Positions 50,758 through 59,509 of a stretch of 64,000 bases of DNA are shown here, piece after piece. The notes beneath the pieces are model-generated. The model saw nothing but the letters and a program-made list of their open reading frames with translations. It did no database searches and was not told where the DNA came from. Made by a program: the position numbers and the translations under genes. The stretch spans positions 124,001-188,000 of the forward strand of contig PXRL01000026.1 in the NCBI GenBank assembly GCA_003020965.1, read 5' to 3'. The DNA comes from Halobacteriales archaeon QS_4_69_225. Its GTDB lineage: Archaea; Halobacteriota; Halobacteria; Halobacteriales; Haloarculaceae. Position 1 is the stretch's first letter. Each line of letters opens with the position of its first letter.

Positions 50758-52287
50758 TCAGCCGCCGGTGCCGGCGCCGGTGTCGGTGTCGGCATCGGCG
50801 TCGAGATCCGACGGCGGCTCGCTGTCCGGGCCGAGCTCCAGCGTCGAGACGTCGTCCGGCAGCGCCGATAACGCCGTCTCCGGCCACCCCCAGTGGGCGA
50901 CCGTGAACGCGACGTCCGGGTTGGCGGCCGCCAGCCGGCCGACCCCCTCGGCGGCCGCCTCGTAGGCCGCCGGGCCGAGCCGTTCCGGCAGCTCCGCCGT
51001 CAGCGGGTAGCTGTCCGACAGCGCCGCCGGGAACGGCCCGAACGGCGGCCGGAGCCGCCAGGTCTCGTCGAAGCGGTCGTTGTTGCCGCCCTCCGACAGC
51101 AGCACCCGCTCGCCGTCGACGGCCAGCCGGTCGAGTCGGTCGTGGTGCCGCCGGACCTCCGGCCGACGGGCGGCGTCGGCCGAGAGCCCGAAGAACGCCC
51201 CCTTCGAGACGGGATCGGTCGCCGCCAGGTCGGCGTCCAGCAGCGCCCGGTAGCCGTCGACCATCGCCGGGTGGCCGCGGGCGCGGCGCTCGACCAGCTC
51301 CAGCAGGTTTCCCTCCCGGAGTGCCTGCTTGACCGTCCGCAGCTCCCGGTAGCTGACGTGGAGGTTGTGCTCGGCCAGCCGCCGCTCCCGCTCGTCGTCG
51401 GGCAGCGCCCGCAGCGAGCCGGCGGCGTGGTCGGCACAGACCGGACAGGCACACGGCAGGTAGTCCAGGTCTTCAAGATGGTCGGTGCCGGCGACGGTGA
51501 GATAGCGGTCGTCGCGGGCGTACAGCGCGTAGGCCGCCGAGTCGAACAGGTCACAGCCGGCCGCGACCGCCAGCGCGAACGTCATCGGGTGGCCGGCGCC
51601 GAACAGGTGGACCGGGGCGTCGGCGCCCAGCCCCCGCTTTGCCGCCCGCACCACCTCGACCGTCTCGGCGTACCGGTAGTCGTTCAGCAGCGGGACGACC
51701 CCCCCGACCGGGAAGACGTCCAGGTCGGTCTCGTAGGCGTGGGCGGCGGCGCGCTCCCGCAGCTCCGGGTACGTCGACCCCTGGACCGGCGCGTTGACGA
51801 GCATCTCGCCGGTGTCGACCGACTCGGCGGCCGCCAGTCGCCCCTGCGTCGTCGCCAGTTCGTCCTTGGCGCGCTCGCGGTCGGCGGCCGGCGGCGTCGG
51901 AACGTCGACCGGCGTCCCGATATCCGAGCCGATCGCCCGCTGGAACCGCAGGATCTCCCCGTTCGTCACGGAGATCTCGCCGTACTCCGACAGCTGGAAC
52001 GACCCCGAATCGGTCATGATGGCCCCCGAGAACCCGAGCAGCTCGTGTAGGCCCTCCTCGAGGGCCCGCTCGCGGTAGTCGTCGCTGTTGTAGAGAACGT
52101 AGCCGTTCGTGATGAGGATCTCGGCGCCGAAGGTCGACTCCAGGGCGGCCGGCTCGACCGTCGGGATGTGCGGGTTGACGACCGGCAGCAGCGCCGGCGT
52201 CTCGACGGTGACGCCGGCCCGCGGGACCTCGAGTTCGCCGATGCGGCCGGCGGCGTCGGCGTCCCGCAGCTCGAAGATGTCGCGCAT
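50758..52287 (-). CDS. tgtA: tRNA-guanine(15) transglycosylase
   Basis: 509 residues from ATG 52287. It exchanges guanine-15 of tRNA for preQ0, the first archaeosine step, upstream of ArcS and RaSEA. The catalytic Asp is in [29 protein letters not shown] and [17 protein letters not shown] are binding loops, and zinc cysteines are in [16 protein letters not shown]. The C-terminal third (about 370-490) is the domain that archaeal enzymes place before the PUA; no clear PUA follows (ArcS has it). The Asp-rich end [14 protein letters not shown] is a haloarchaeal tail. Confidence 0.94.
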   Translation of the reverse strand: MRDIFELRDADAAGRIGELEVPRAGVTVETPALLPVVNPHIPTVEPAALESTFGAEILITNGYVLYNSDDYRERALEEGLHELLGFSGAIMTDSGSFQLSEYGEISVTNGEILRFQRAIGSDIGTPVDVPTPPAADRERAKDELATTQGRLAAAESVDTGEMLVNAPVQGSTYPELRERAAAHAYETDLDVFPVGGVVPLLNDYRYAETVEVVRAAKRGLGADAPVHLFGAGHPMTFALAVAAGCDLFDSAAYALYARDDRYLTVAGTDHLEDLDYLPCACPVCADHAAGSLRALPDDERERRLAEHNLHVSYRELRTVKQALREGNLLELVERRARGHPAMVDGYRALLDADLAATDPVSKGAFFGLSADAARRPEVRRHHDRLDRLAVDGERVLLSEGGNNDRFDETWRLRPPFGPFPAALSDSYPLTAELPERLGPAAYEAAAEGVGRLAAANPDVAFTVAHWGWPETALSALPDDVSTLELGPDSEPPSDLDADADTDTGAGTGG

Positions 52288-52395
52288 CACCGGCCGTTCC
52301 GCGCCGACGGCGGTAAGGGTTGCGTCACGGGGGATAGTTGTACCGCCGGCGATTCGCGGCGAAAAGGTATACTCCGTCGGCCGCCGACCGACGGT

Positions 52396-53100
52396 ATGGA
52401 CGCGACGGACCGACGGGCGCTGCTCCGGCGGGACGCGGCGGGGCTCCGGCCGGAGGCGGTCGGCGTCGACCGCCGGCCGGTCGTGCTCGTCCACGGCTTC
52501 GCCGACACCGGCGAGACGCCGTGGTGGCGGCGGCTCAAGGGCTACCTCCGGGCCGACGGCTACGGCGAGGCGGACCTCCGTACCGTCAGCCTCGGCGACC
52601 GGGTCGGGCAGGCCCGCGGCTCCCCCCGCGAGTACGCCGCCGACGTCGCGGCGGCCCTCGAGTCCGTCTTCGACGCCCGCGGCCGGCCGGTCGACGTCGT
52701 CGCCCACTCGATGGGCGGGCTCGCCGCGCGGTGGGCGCTGGAGGAGCTGTCGGCGGCGCCGCAGGCTCGCGGGCTCGTGACCCTCGGGACGCCGCACCAG
52801 GGCACCCGAGCCGCCCGGCTGGCCGCGCGGACCCCGGGCGGCCGCGACATGGTCCCCGGCAGCGAGTTCCTCGGGACGCTCAACGACGATCCGACGCCGG
52901 CCGGCGTCCGGTACACCGCCGTCCGGAGCCGCTTCGACCCGCTCGTCGTCGGGCCGCGCCGCGCCCGGCTCCCCGACGACGTCCGCCGCGACGACGACGA
53001 GAACCGGACGGTCGACAGCCGAGGGCACCTCCGGCTCGTCTTCGACGAGGCCGTCTACCGCGCCTACCGGGACCGGCTGCTGTCGACGACGACAGGCTGA
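52396..53100 (+). CDS. Lipase-like alpha/beta hydrolase
   Basis: 234 residues from ATG 52396. [16 protein letters not shown] gives the oxyanion loop, the nucleophile Ser is in [15 protein letters not shown], and [17 protein letters not shown] follows as in class 2 lipases and PGAP1-like esterases. The catalytic His is probably in [12 protein letters not shown]. There is no signal peptide, so it is cytoplasmic. The substrate is unknown. Divergent from tgtA; the SAMP gene starts 25 bp downstream on the same strand and may be co-transcribed. Confidence 0.8.
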   Translation: MDATDRRALLRRDAAGLRPEAVGVDRRPVVLVHGFADTGETPWWRRLKGYLRADGYGEADLRTVSLGDRVGQARGSPREYAADVAAALESVFDARGRPVDVVAHSMGGLAARWALEELSAAPQARGLVTLGTPHQGTRAARLAARTPGGRDMVPGSEFLGTLNDDPTPAGVRYTAVRSRFDPLVVGPRRARLPDDVRRDDDENRTVDSRGHLRLVFDEAVYRAYRDRLLSTTTG

Positions 53101-53125
53101 AGACCGCCACGACCCCAGCGCCGAC

Positions 53126-53410
53126 ATGGAGTGGCGACTCTTCGCGAACCTCGCCGAGGCGGCGGAGTCGAGACGTGTGGCCGTCGACGCCGGGCCGGGC
53201 GACACGTTCGGTGACGCCTTCGAGCAGCTGCTGGAGGCCCACCCCGAACTCGAGGCCGAGGTGCTTGACGACGAGGGCGAGATCCGCGACCACATCCGCG
53301 TGCTCCGCAACGAACACGACCCCTTCGTCCGGGACGACGGCCTCGACACCGCCCTCGAGGAGGGCGACGAGCTGGCGCTGTTCCCGCCCGTCAGCGGCGG
53401 CGGCCGGTAG
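53126..53410 (+). CDS. SAMP/MoaD-family ubiquitin-like protein with GGGR end
   Basis: 94 residues, beta-grasp: [50 protein letters not shown] and [11 protein letters not shown]. Resembles Haloferax SAMP1, which ends in VSGG; here the last glycine pair is followed by Gly-Arg. Direct adenylation by UbaA needs a terminal diglycine, so this form would need trimming, or is used differently. The frame and stop (TAG 53408) are unambiguous. The 34249 paralogue ends in a plain GG. Confidence 0.83.
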   Translation: MEWRLFANLAEAAESRRVAVDAGPGDTFGDAFEQLLEAHPELEAEVLDDEGEIRDHIRVLRNEHDPFVRDDGLDTALEEGDELALFPPVSGGGR

Positions 53411-53427
53411 CGGCCGGCGCCGGGCGG

Positions 53428-54336
53428 CTACCCGCCGTAGCCGGTCAGGTCTCGCTCCAGGACGAAGTCCGGGTCGTCGGCGAACGGCACCCGGGCGTAG
53501 GCGGCGTCGGAGACGTGCCGCGGCGTCTCCGGGACCAGCACCCGCGCGTGGTCGGCGCCGGCGGCGGCGGCGTCGGCGGCGACGGCCGCCGCCAGCTCCG
53601 ACAGTGCCTCGTGGTCGTCCCAGGCGGCGACGCCGTACTCGGCACGCGTCTCCGCGACGCCGTCGTCGGTCTCCCGCTCGAAGGTCCGCGTCCGGTAGCT
53701 CATCGCCCGCCGGCGGTCGCCGTCGTGGAGGGCCAGCGCCGACTCCGCCGCCCCGAGCCGGTGCTCGTCGATCTCGGCCAGCGCCCACGACTCCTCGAGG
53801 TCCAGCCCCAGCCCCCGGAGGTGGCGGTCGGCGTCGCTGCCGTGGAAGGTGCCCCAGGCGACGGCCGGATCGCGACTGACCGCGAGCCCGGGGTCGGCGT
53901 CCGGGTCGGGCTCCGGCTCGAGCCAGCGGAACTCGGTGACGGGCTCGAAGCCGACCGCCCGGGACTGCCCCAGGCCGGCGGCGTTCCAGGAGAAGACCAT
54001 GTTCCGGCAGACGGTCGCCCCCCGGTCGGCCGCCCACTCGAAGGCGGCGTGACTCAGGCCGGGACTGACCGAGGCGCCGCGGAACTCCGGGGCGACGCGC
54101 ATCCCCTGGGCCCACGCCTCGCGGTCCGACAGTAGCACCGCCTGGAGGAGCCCGATCGGCCGGCCGTCGACGACCGCCACGAGGGTGCGCTGGTCGGGGC
54201 CGTCCGTCTCGACCCACTCTTCGAACACGTCGGGGATGTAATCGCCGCCCAGCTCCGGGAAGGTGTTTTCGGTGAAGGCGGCGACGGTCTCGCTGTCCCC
54301 GGGGCGGGCCTGCCGGACTGCGACGTCGGCCGTCAC
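53428..54336 (-). CDS. GNAT-family acetyltransferase, coupled to gatD
   Basis: 302 residues from GTG 54336, which overlaps the gatD TGA (GTGA). The first ~150 residues are a GNAT domain: RQARPGDSETVAAF start, LLQAVLLSD, the acetyl-CoA loop VAPEFRGASVSPGL and FSWNAAGLGQSRAVGFEPV. The second half (about 150-302) has the pattern of another, degenerate GNAT-like unit ending LVPETPRHVSDAAYARVPFADD. Substrate unknown. Coupling to gatD ties its synthesis to translation-fidelity machinery, but a functional link is inference. Confidence 0.8.
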   Translation of the reverse strand: MTADVAVRQARPGDSETVAAFTENTFPELGGDYIPDVFEEWVETDGPDQRTLVAVVDGRPIGLLQAVLLSDREAWAQGMRVAPEFRGASVSPGLSHAAFEWAADRGATVCRNMVFSWNAAGLGQSRAVGFEPVTEFRWLEPEPDPDADPGLAVSRDPAVAWGTFHGSDADRHLRGLGLDLEESWALAEIDEHRLGAAESALALHDGDRRRAMSYRTRTFERETDDGVAETRAEYGVAAWDDHEALSELAAAVAADAAAAGADHARVLVPETPRHVSDAAYARVPFADDPDFVLERDLTGYGG

Positions 54337-55577
54337 GTCCACGGCACCGACCGCTCCTGCAGTTCGCCGGCGACCGACCGGCGCATCGTCGCCGCGGGGT
54401 CGTCGGCGTTGGCCAGCGCCCACATCAGCTTCACGTACGCCGTTTCGGGCAGCGTGTCGCCGGCCTCGACGACGCCGGCCGACAGCAGGTCCCGGCCGGT
54501 GTCGTACACCCGGTCGCAGACGCGGCCCTCCAGACACTGGCTCGTCATCGCGACCGTCGTGCCGTCGTCGACCAGTTCCTCGATGCGGTCGACCCAGGCG
54601 GTGTCGACGTGGCCGAGGCCGGTCCCCTCGAGGACGAGCCCCTCGGCGCCGGCGACGGCCTCCAGCGCCGACGGCCCGGTACCGGGGACGAACTTCAGCA
54701 GTTCGACGTCCCGCTCGAGGTCGGCCTCGATGGCGGGGTCGCCCTCGCCGCGGGCGGCGACCGGCCGCCGGAACGACACCTCGCCGCTCTCCCAGGCGAC
54801 CTCGCCGACCGGCTCGGCGCCGACCGTCTCGAAGGCGTCCCGCCGGGAGGTGTGATTCTTCCGGACCCGGGTGCCGCGGTGCAGCGCACAGCGGTCGTCG
54901 GACGCGTCGGCGTGCATGCAGACGAGTACCTCCGAGTGGTCGGCAGTAGCGGCCTCGACGGCACAGACGGCGTTCATCACGTTGTCCGAGGAGGGCCGGT
55001 CGGCCGACCGCTGGCTGCCGGTGAAGACGACCGGCACCGGCGTGTCGAGCGTGAACGACAGCGCCGAAGCGGTGTACTGCATCGTGTCGGTGCCGTGCAT
55101 GACGACGACGCCGTCGGCGCCGCGGTCGATCTCCTCGTGGACCGCCGCCGCGAGGTCGACCCACACGTCGGGCGTCATGTTCTCCGAGAGGATGTTGGCG
55201 ACGACGCGGCCGCGGTAGTTCGCCCGGCCGGCCAGCTCCGGCACCGCACGCAGGACGTCCTCGGCGTCGAACTGGGCGGTGACGGCGCCGGTCCGGTAGT
55301 CGACCGTCGAGGCGATGGTACCGCCCGTCGAGATGAGCGCGACGGTCGGCAACTCGTCGTCGAAGGTTATCTCGGAGGTGCCGTCGGCGTCGCCCGGCTC
55401 GCCCACGTCGTAAGTGTCGGCTTCGAGTACGTCCACGTCAGCGTCGGCGCGGTCGACCCCGACGTTGTAGCCGCCGTCGAGCTTGACGACGAGGTGGTCG
55501 TCGGTTGTCGACGGCATCAGCACGCCCTCGTAGCTGGCGGCGTCGCGGTCGACCCGGACACGGTCCCCTGGGTTCAT
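54333..55577 (-). CDS. gatD: Glu-tRNA(Gln) amidotransferase subunit D
   Basis: 414 residues from ATG 55577. GatD is the asparaginase-like subunit of the archaeal GatDE complex, releasing ammonia to amidate Glu-tRNA(Gln). An N-terminal SH3-like domain (about 1-70) precedes the asparaginase domain with STGGTIASTVDY and VVMHGTDTMQYTAS carrying the catalytic threonines and Asp; VRKNHTSRRDAF and TSQCLEGRVCDRVYDTG are later family blocks. gatE is not in the window. Its TGA overlaps the GNAT gene. Confidence 0.93.
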   Translation of the reverse strand: MNPGDRVRVDRDAASYEGVLMPSTTDDHLVVKLDGGYNVGVDRADADVDVLEADTYDVGEPGDADGTSEITFDDELPTVALISTGGTIASTVDYRTGAVTAQFDAEDVLRAVPELAGRANYRGRVVANILSENMTPDVWVDLAAAVHEEIDRGADGVVVMHGTDTMQYTASALSFTLDTPVPVVFTGSQRSADRPSSDNVMNAVCAVEAATADHSEVLVCMHADASDDRCALHRGTRVRKNHTSRRDAFETVGAEPVGEVAWESGEVSFRRPVAARGEGDPAIEADLERDVELLKFVPGTGPSALEAVAGAEGLVLEGTGLGHVDTAWVDRIEELVDDGTTVAMTSQCLEGRVCDRVYDTGRDLLSAGVVEAGDTLPETAYVKLMWALANADDPAATMRRSVAGELQERSVPWT

Positions 55578-55659
55578 GGCCGCCGCTACCGGCCGCGCGC
55601 CCTTGAAAGCCACCGTTCGGCTGGGAAAGACCGATACCGCTGGGAGCCCTCGCCCCGTC

Positions 55660-56151
55660 ATGAGCGGCGACCAAACCCGGACCCGCGAGCGCACCGCCGA
55701 GAGCGACGTCGGCACCGAGTTCGAGGTCGAACTCGGCGAGGAGGCCTCCGACCCGGGGCCTACCGAGGAGGCGGGACTCCGTCAGCGGGTCGGCGGCCGT
55801 GCGAAGCGGCTGTTCTCGCCGCGGGCCTTCGTCGCGGCGCTCCTGCTGTCGGTCGGCGGGCTGGTGGCCGTCGACGCCGTCGTCCCGCTTCCGGGAGCGG
55901 GCCTGCTCGGCGTCTTCGCCGCGGCGTTCCTGTTCGGGCTGGTCTCCGAGCGACGGCGTTACCTCGAAACCACCGTCGCCGGCGGCCTCGCGTTCGGCGC
56001 CAGCGCGCTGGTGGGCTATGTGGTCATCGCGGCGCTGGGCGGCATCGGCGCGCCGCTGGCAGCCGTCGCCGGCGGCGTCGGCGCCCTCGTCGGTGCCGTC
56101 GGCAACTACTTCGGCCGGGACCTCCGGGACGGCCTGACGCGGGAGATTTGA
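55660..56151 (+). CDS. Membrane protein, unknown function
   Basis: 163 residues: a ~50-residue acidic cytoplasmic head (ESDVGTEFEVELGEEASD) followed by spans at about 57-74, 76-92, 103-121 and 124-140, and a short basic/acidic end. No motif recognised. Divergent from gatD (82 bp) and convergent with the ArsR regulator. Confidence 0.7.
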   Translation: MSGDQTRTRERTAESDVGTEFEVELGEEASDPGPTEEAGLRQRVGGRAKRLFSPRAFVAALLLSVGGLVAVDAVVPLPGAGLLGVFAAAFLFGLVSERRRYLETTVAGGLAFGASALVGYVVIAALGGIGAPLAAVAGGVGALVGAVGNYFGRDLRDGLTREI

Positions 56152-56240
56152 CGGCACTCACGCGGATTGCCGTGGCTGTTTGCCAGAACGATCGCCTACA
56201 GTCGGGCGGTCGGTGCGGTACCGACCCGCGGCAATCAGTA

Positions 56241-56906
56241 TCAGACCGTCAGCCGCCACTCGTCGCCGTCGGACTCGACGACGCCGTGGGCGGCCAGCCC
56301 CTCGAGGGCGTCGGCGACGACGTCCGGCGGGGCCTCGACCCGGTGGCTCAGCTCCTCGGGCGTCGCCGTCCCGGTCGCCAGCCCCCGGAGCAGTTCGCCG
56401 TAGAAGCGGCCGTCGACGCCCTCGAAGTGGGCGCTGATGTCGTCGAGCGTCTCGGTCAGCCGGCCCTGGACCCACCGCTGGGCCATCGACAGCTCGTTTT
56501 CCAGCCGCTCAAGCCGCTGGAGGTCCGACGCCAGCGACGAGAGTTCCTTTCTCTCGTCCGCGCGGCCGCCGGCCCGCTCGACGTCGATCGAGACGTACCG
56601 GCAAGCGGTGATGTCCAGGTTCCGCGACGCCGAGTAGGCGCTTTTGGTGCCGAAGTCGTACGGCGAGACGTTGACCTCCAGCCGGAGGTTCCGTGCGATC
56701 GAGAAGTACTTCCGGCGGCCGTCGTCGACGCGGGACTCGACGAGCCCCGCGTCGTCGAGTCTCTGGAGGTGGTCGATGACCGCCTTCGGGCTGACGCCCA
56801 GGTAGTCGCTGATTTCGGTGACGTAACAGGGTTTGTTGGCGAGAAGCCGGAGGATCCGCCGCCGGTTCTCGTTGCCGAGCAGATCGAGGAACGCCGCCGA
56901 ATCCAT
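56241..56906 (-). CDS. ArsR-family winged-helix regulator
   Basis: 221 residues. FLDLLGNENRRRILRLLANKPCYVTEISDYLGVSPKAVIDHLQRLDDAGL is the HTH (about 5-55), followed by RKYFSIARNLRLEVNVSPYDFG. A coiled-coil-prone segment (about 110-145, KELSSLASDLQRLERLENELS) probably dimerises it, and a C-terminal second winged-helix-like part (TPEELSHRVEAPPDVVADALEGL) follows. It matches a recurring haloarchaeal ArsR type whose regulon is not known. No palindrome near its start is obvious. Confidence 0.85.
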   Translation of the reverse strand: MDSAAFLDLLGNENRRRILRLLANKPCYVTEISDYLGVSPKAVIDHLQRLDDAGLVESRVDDGRRKYFSIARNLRLEVNVSPYDFGTKSAYSASRNLDITACRYVSIDVERAGGRADERKELSSLASDLQRLERLENELSMAQRWVQGRLTETLDDISAHFEGVDGRFYGELLRGLATGTATPEELSHRVEAPPDVVADALEGLAAHGVVESDGDEWRLTV

Positions 56907-56957
56907 GGAGCCGAACTTCGCGCCGCGAAGGAAAAAGGGTGACGCGAACCGGTCGGC

Positions 56958-57980
56958 TCAGCGCGCCCGCTCGCTGTTGCCGTCGTCGCTGGCGTCGCCG
57001 CCCGCTTCGTCGTCGCCTGCTTCGCCGTTGCCACCGCCCGCTTCGTCGTCGTTGCCTGCTTCGCCGTCGTCGCCCGCTTCGTCATCGTCGCCCGCTTCGC
57101 CGTTGCCACCGCCCGCTTTGTCGTCGTCGCCTGCCTCGCTGTTGCCATCGCCCGCTTCGTCGTCGTCGCCCGCTTCGTCGTCGCCGCCCGCTTCGTCGTC
57201 ACTTCCCCCACCCGCGTTTCTCGCGCCGTTACCGTTGCTGCCCCCGCTCGCGTCGTTCCCGTCGTCGGAGCGGTTGTCGTTTCCCGATCCGTTCGCGGGA
57301 CGGTCGTCGTCCGTCTCGTTCCGGTCGTCGGAGGCGGTCCCGTTGCCCGGCGAGTCGCCGGAAGCCGACTCATTGGCCGCCGGCGTCTCGCCGTTCTGGC
57401 CGGTCGAGTTCGAGTCGTTCGTTTCGGCGCCCGTACCTGAGGCGTTGCCCGGGGGCCCGGCGTCGGCCGGCGCGCCGATGCCGCCGGCGACCTCGGGGGC
57501 CGCGCTGCGCCGGATGTCGGCGGCGTCGTCCCGTATCGCCGCGATGCCGGGGACGTCGATGCCCGCGGCCTCGGCGGCACGTTCCGTCCGCTCGACCGAC
57601 GCCTCCAGTTCGGCGGCGCCGACGGCGACCTCGGCCGCGATGGCCCGTCGCTCGACGGCCTCACCGTCGTCGAACTCCTGCTGACGCGCCTCGAGGCGGC
57701 GCTCCCGCGCTTCGAGCGTCTCGCGTCGCTGTTCGGTGAGCCGGCGGCGCTCCTCCGGGTCGTCGGTCCGGTTCCACGCCGCGACGAACACGCCGTCGTC
57801 GACCTCGCTGGCCGCCTCGGCGCTGCTGGCCTGCATGAACGACGACACCGACGCGCCGAGGCTGGCGTTCTCGCCGGCCTCGTCGGCCTGCGTCGTCGAC
57901 CCCGTCGCGCCGCCGGCCGCGGCGGCCCCCAACAGCAGGACCGCCGCGACGACTCCGACCACGACAGCGGTTCGTTTCAT
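56958..57980 (-). CDS. Secreted protein with acidic repeat tail
   Basis: 340 residues from ATG 57980: signal peptide (MKRTAVVVGVVAAVLLLGAAAAGG), a helical middle domain (about 60-165, RRLTEQRRETLEARERRLEARQQ), and a ~190-residue low-complexity tail rich in Asn, Gly, Asp and Ser. The tail ends in near-tandem six-residue units such as DDDEAG, GDGNSEAG and GGGNGEAG, encoded by ~18-nt repeats (57000-57200). It probably lies outside the membrane as an extended acidic surface polymer. GTTTTTAC 28 nt upstream is the likely TATA box. Repeat length may vary between strains. Confidence 0.72.
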   Translation of the reverse strand: MKRTAVVVGVVAAVLLLGAAAAGGATGSTTQADEAGENASLGASVSSFMQASSAEAASEVDDGVFVAAWNRTDDPEERRRLTEQRRETLEARERRLEARQQEFDDGEAVERRAIAAEVAVGAAELEASVERTERAAEAAGIDVPGIAAIRDDAADIRRSAAPEVAGGIGAPADAGPPGNASGTGAETNDSNSTGQNGETPAANESASGDSPGNGTASDDRNETDDDRPANGSGNDNRSDDGNDASGGSNGNGARNAGGGSDDEAGGDDEAGDDDEAGDGNSEAGDDDKAGGGNGEAGDDDEAGDDGEAGNDDEAGGGNGEAGDDEAGGDASDDGNSERAR

Positions 57981-58285
57981 TACTCGACCGTGCACCCTTG
58001 ATGGGTAAAAACCCGCTTTCCGTTCTCACCGTTCATCCCGCCGACTCGAAGCCGCAGCGAAGCGCAGAGAGTTCATCGAGCGAGGAGAACGCCCCAGCGC
58101 CGCTCGCGGTGCGGCGGGGCCGCCGGCGCCACCGGCGGTCCGTTCGCGCGTCGATCGAAGCCTCCCGGGCGAACCTCATCCGTGCGAACTGATGACACAC
58201 GAGCGACGGTACGTTCGAACGGTTCTCGAGCGGTTGCCACCTGGGACGACTCTACGTCGAGCCACACGAGAGCGAGCGGGCGGCG

Positions 58286-58552
58286 ATGCAGCGGGCCGAA
58301 CACGAACGGGTCGGCGAGCAGCTGTACGACGGCGCCGACGGCCCGGAGCCGCCCGTGATGAAGGTCGGCTCGACACGTCTTCGGGTCCACGGCGCCGGGG
58401 GCGTTCCCGGGCGGACGCTCGCGCTGCCGGAGTCCGTCCTGCCGGCCGCGGGCGTCGAGACCCCGCCGGCGCTCGGCGAGGTGTCGCTGGCGACGGCCGA
58501 CCGGGCCGCCCGGCTGCTCGACCTCGGCGCGGTCGACCCCGCGGGATTTTAG
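58286..58552 (+). CDS. Small unknown protein before the Vms1-type gene, possibly frameshifted at its start
   Basis: 88 residues from the only in-frame ATG: MQRAEHERVGEQLYDGADGP, KVGSTRLRVHGAGGVPGRTL, ALPESVLPAAGVETPPALGE and a helical end. Upstream in the same frame, protein-like sequence (FERFSSGCHLGRLYVEPHES) continues to a stop at 58193 without any start codon, while an ATG at 58192 is one frame away. Either the start has been broken by a frameshift or 58286 is used. It lies 24 bp before the Vms1-type gene and may be co-transcribed. Confidence 0.55.
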   Translation: MQRAEHERVGEQLYDGADGPEPPVMKVGSTRLRVHGAGGVPGRTLALPESVLPAAGVETPPALGEVSLATADRAARLLDLGAVDPAGF

Positions 58553-58576
58553 ACGGTCGCCGCCGTCGTTCGGCCG

Positions 58577-59461
58577 ATGCTCGACGACCTCCTCGGGCGG
58601 ACCGAGCTGAAGGAGCGCATCGCGGAACTGGAGGCCGAACGGGAAAGTCTCCGTGCGCAGCTGGACGCCGAACAGGAGCGCCGCTCGGAGGCCGCCCGCA
58701 AGCGACAGGACGCCGAGGAGCGGGTCAACCGCCTCGAGGACCGCATCGCCGACCTCGAGGGCCGGGTCGAGTCGACCGACGAGGCCGTCGATTTCGCCTT
58801 CCGCCGCCGGGAGACCGCACGCGGGTCGCGGCTGGCGGCCGTGCTCTCGCGGCTGGAGTCGTTCGGCGGCGATCCCGAGAGCGTCCTGACGGCCTACGTC
58901 GACGAGGAGGTGCCCGAGGCGGTCGGCGACCTCCTGGGCGACCGGGTCGCGCTGGTCTCGCGGGCGGCGCCGTGTCTGGTCTGTGCCGACGACGCCGGCC
59001 TGCTGGCGGCGGCGCTGCGGCCGCCCGTCGCCCCCGAGCCGTTCGTGTCCTGGAGCGACCGCCCCGAGCTCGACCGGGCGTGGCTGGAGCCGACGGGCCG
59101 GTACGCGCTGGCGCTCGTCCGGTCGGACGTCTTCGCCGTCGGCGTCTACGAGGGCGACGAGCGCGTTGGCTTCGACGGCTTCGACAGCGACGTCAAGGGC
59201 GACCACTCGAAGGGCGGCTTCTCGCAGGCGCGGTTCGAGCGGCTCCGCGACGAGCAGATCGCCGCCCACGTCGACCGCTGTGCCGAGGCCCTCGACGGCG
59301 TCGACGCCGACCGGCTGTACGTCACCGGCGACCGCCGGCTGGTCGGCGAGTTCGCGGCCGACGCCGACGCGACGGCCGCCGTCGACGCCACCGGCGACCC
59401 CGAACCGGCGCTGGCCGACGCCTTCGACGACTTCTGGGCCGTCCGACTGTACGGGTTCTGA
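58577..59461 (+). CDS. Vms1/AePRF1-type peptidyl-tRNA hydrolase (eRF1-like)
   Basis: 294 residues. An N-terminal coiled coil (about 8-75, LEAERESLRAQLDAEQERRS) precedes a Vms1-like release-factor domain: LALVRSDVFAVGVYEGDER and the active loop KGDHSKGGFSQARFERLRDE, where GGFSQ takes the place of the GGQ/GxxQ motif, then DRLYVTGDRRLVGEF. Archaeal and eukaryotic relatives free nascent chains from stalled large ribosomal subunits. Preceded by a small unknown gene on the same strand. Confidence 0.85.
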   Translation: MLDDLLGRTELKERIAELEAERESLRAQLDAEQERRSEAARKRQDAEERVNRLEDRIADLEGRVESTDEAVDFAFRRRETARGSRLAAVLSRLESFGGDPESVLTAYVDEEVPEAVGDLLGDRVALVSRAAPCLVCADDAGLLAAALRPPVAPEPFVSWSDRPELDRAWLEPTGRYALALVRSDVFAVGVYEGDERVGFDGFDSDVKGDHSKGGFSQARFERLRDEQIAAHVDRCAEALDGVDADRLYVTGDRRLVGEFAADADATAAVDATGDPEPALADAFDDFWAVRLYGF

Positions 59462-59480
59462 GCGGCGGCCGACCTGACCG

Positions 59481-59488
59481 TTTATGAA
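59481..59488 (+). promoter_or_regulatory. TATA box for the DgcN/DgcA-like operon
   Basis: TTTATGAA centred ~26 nt before ATG 59510 implies a leaderless message starting at that codon. Confidence 0.6.
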
Positions 59489-59509
59489 TCCGGCCCCTCT
59501 GGCGGGCGT

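Noticed and set aside
57000-57200. Regular ~18-nt repeats considered as a CRISPR array
   Set aside because: Repeats are in frame within the secreted protein's acidic tail, lack unique spacers and have no cas genes nearby.
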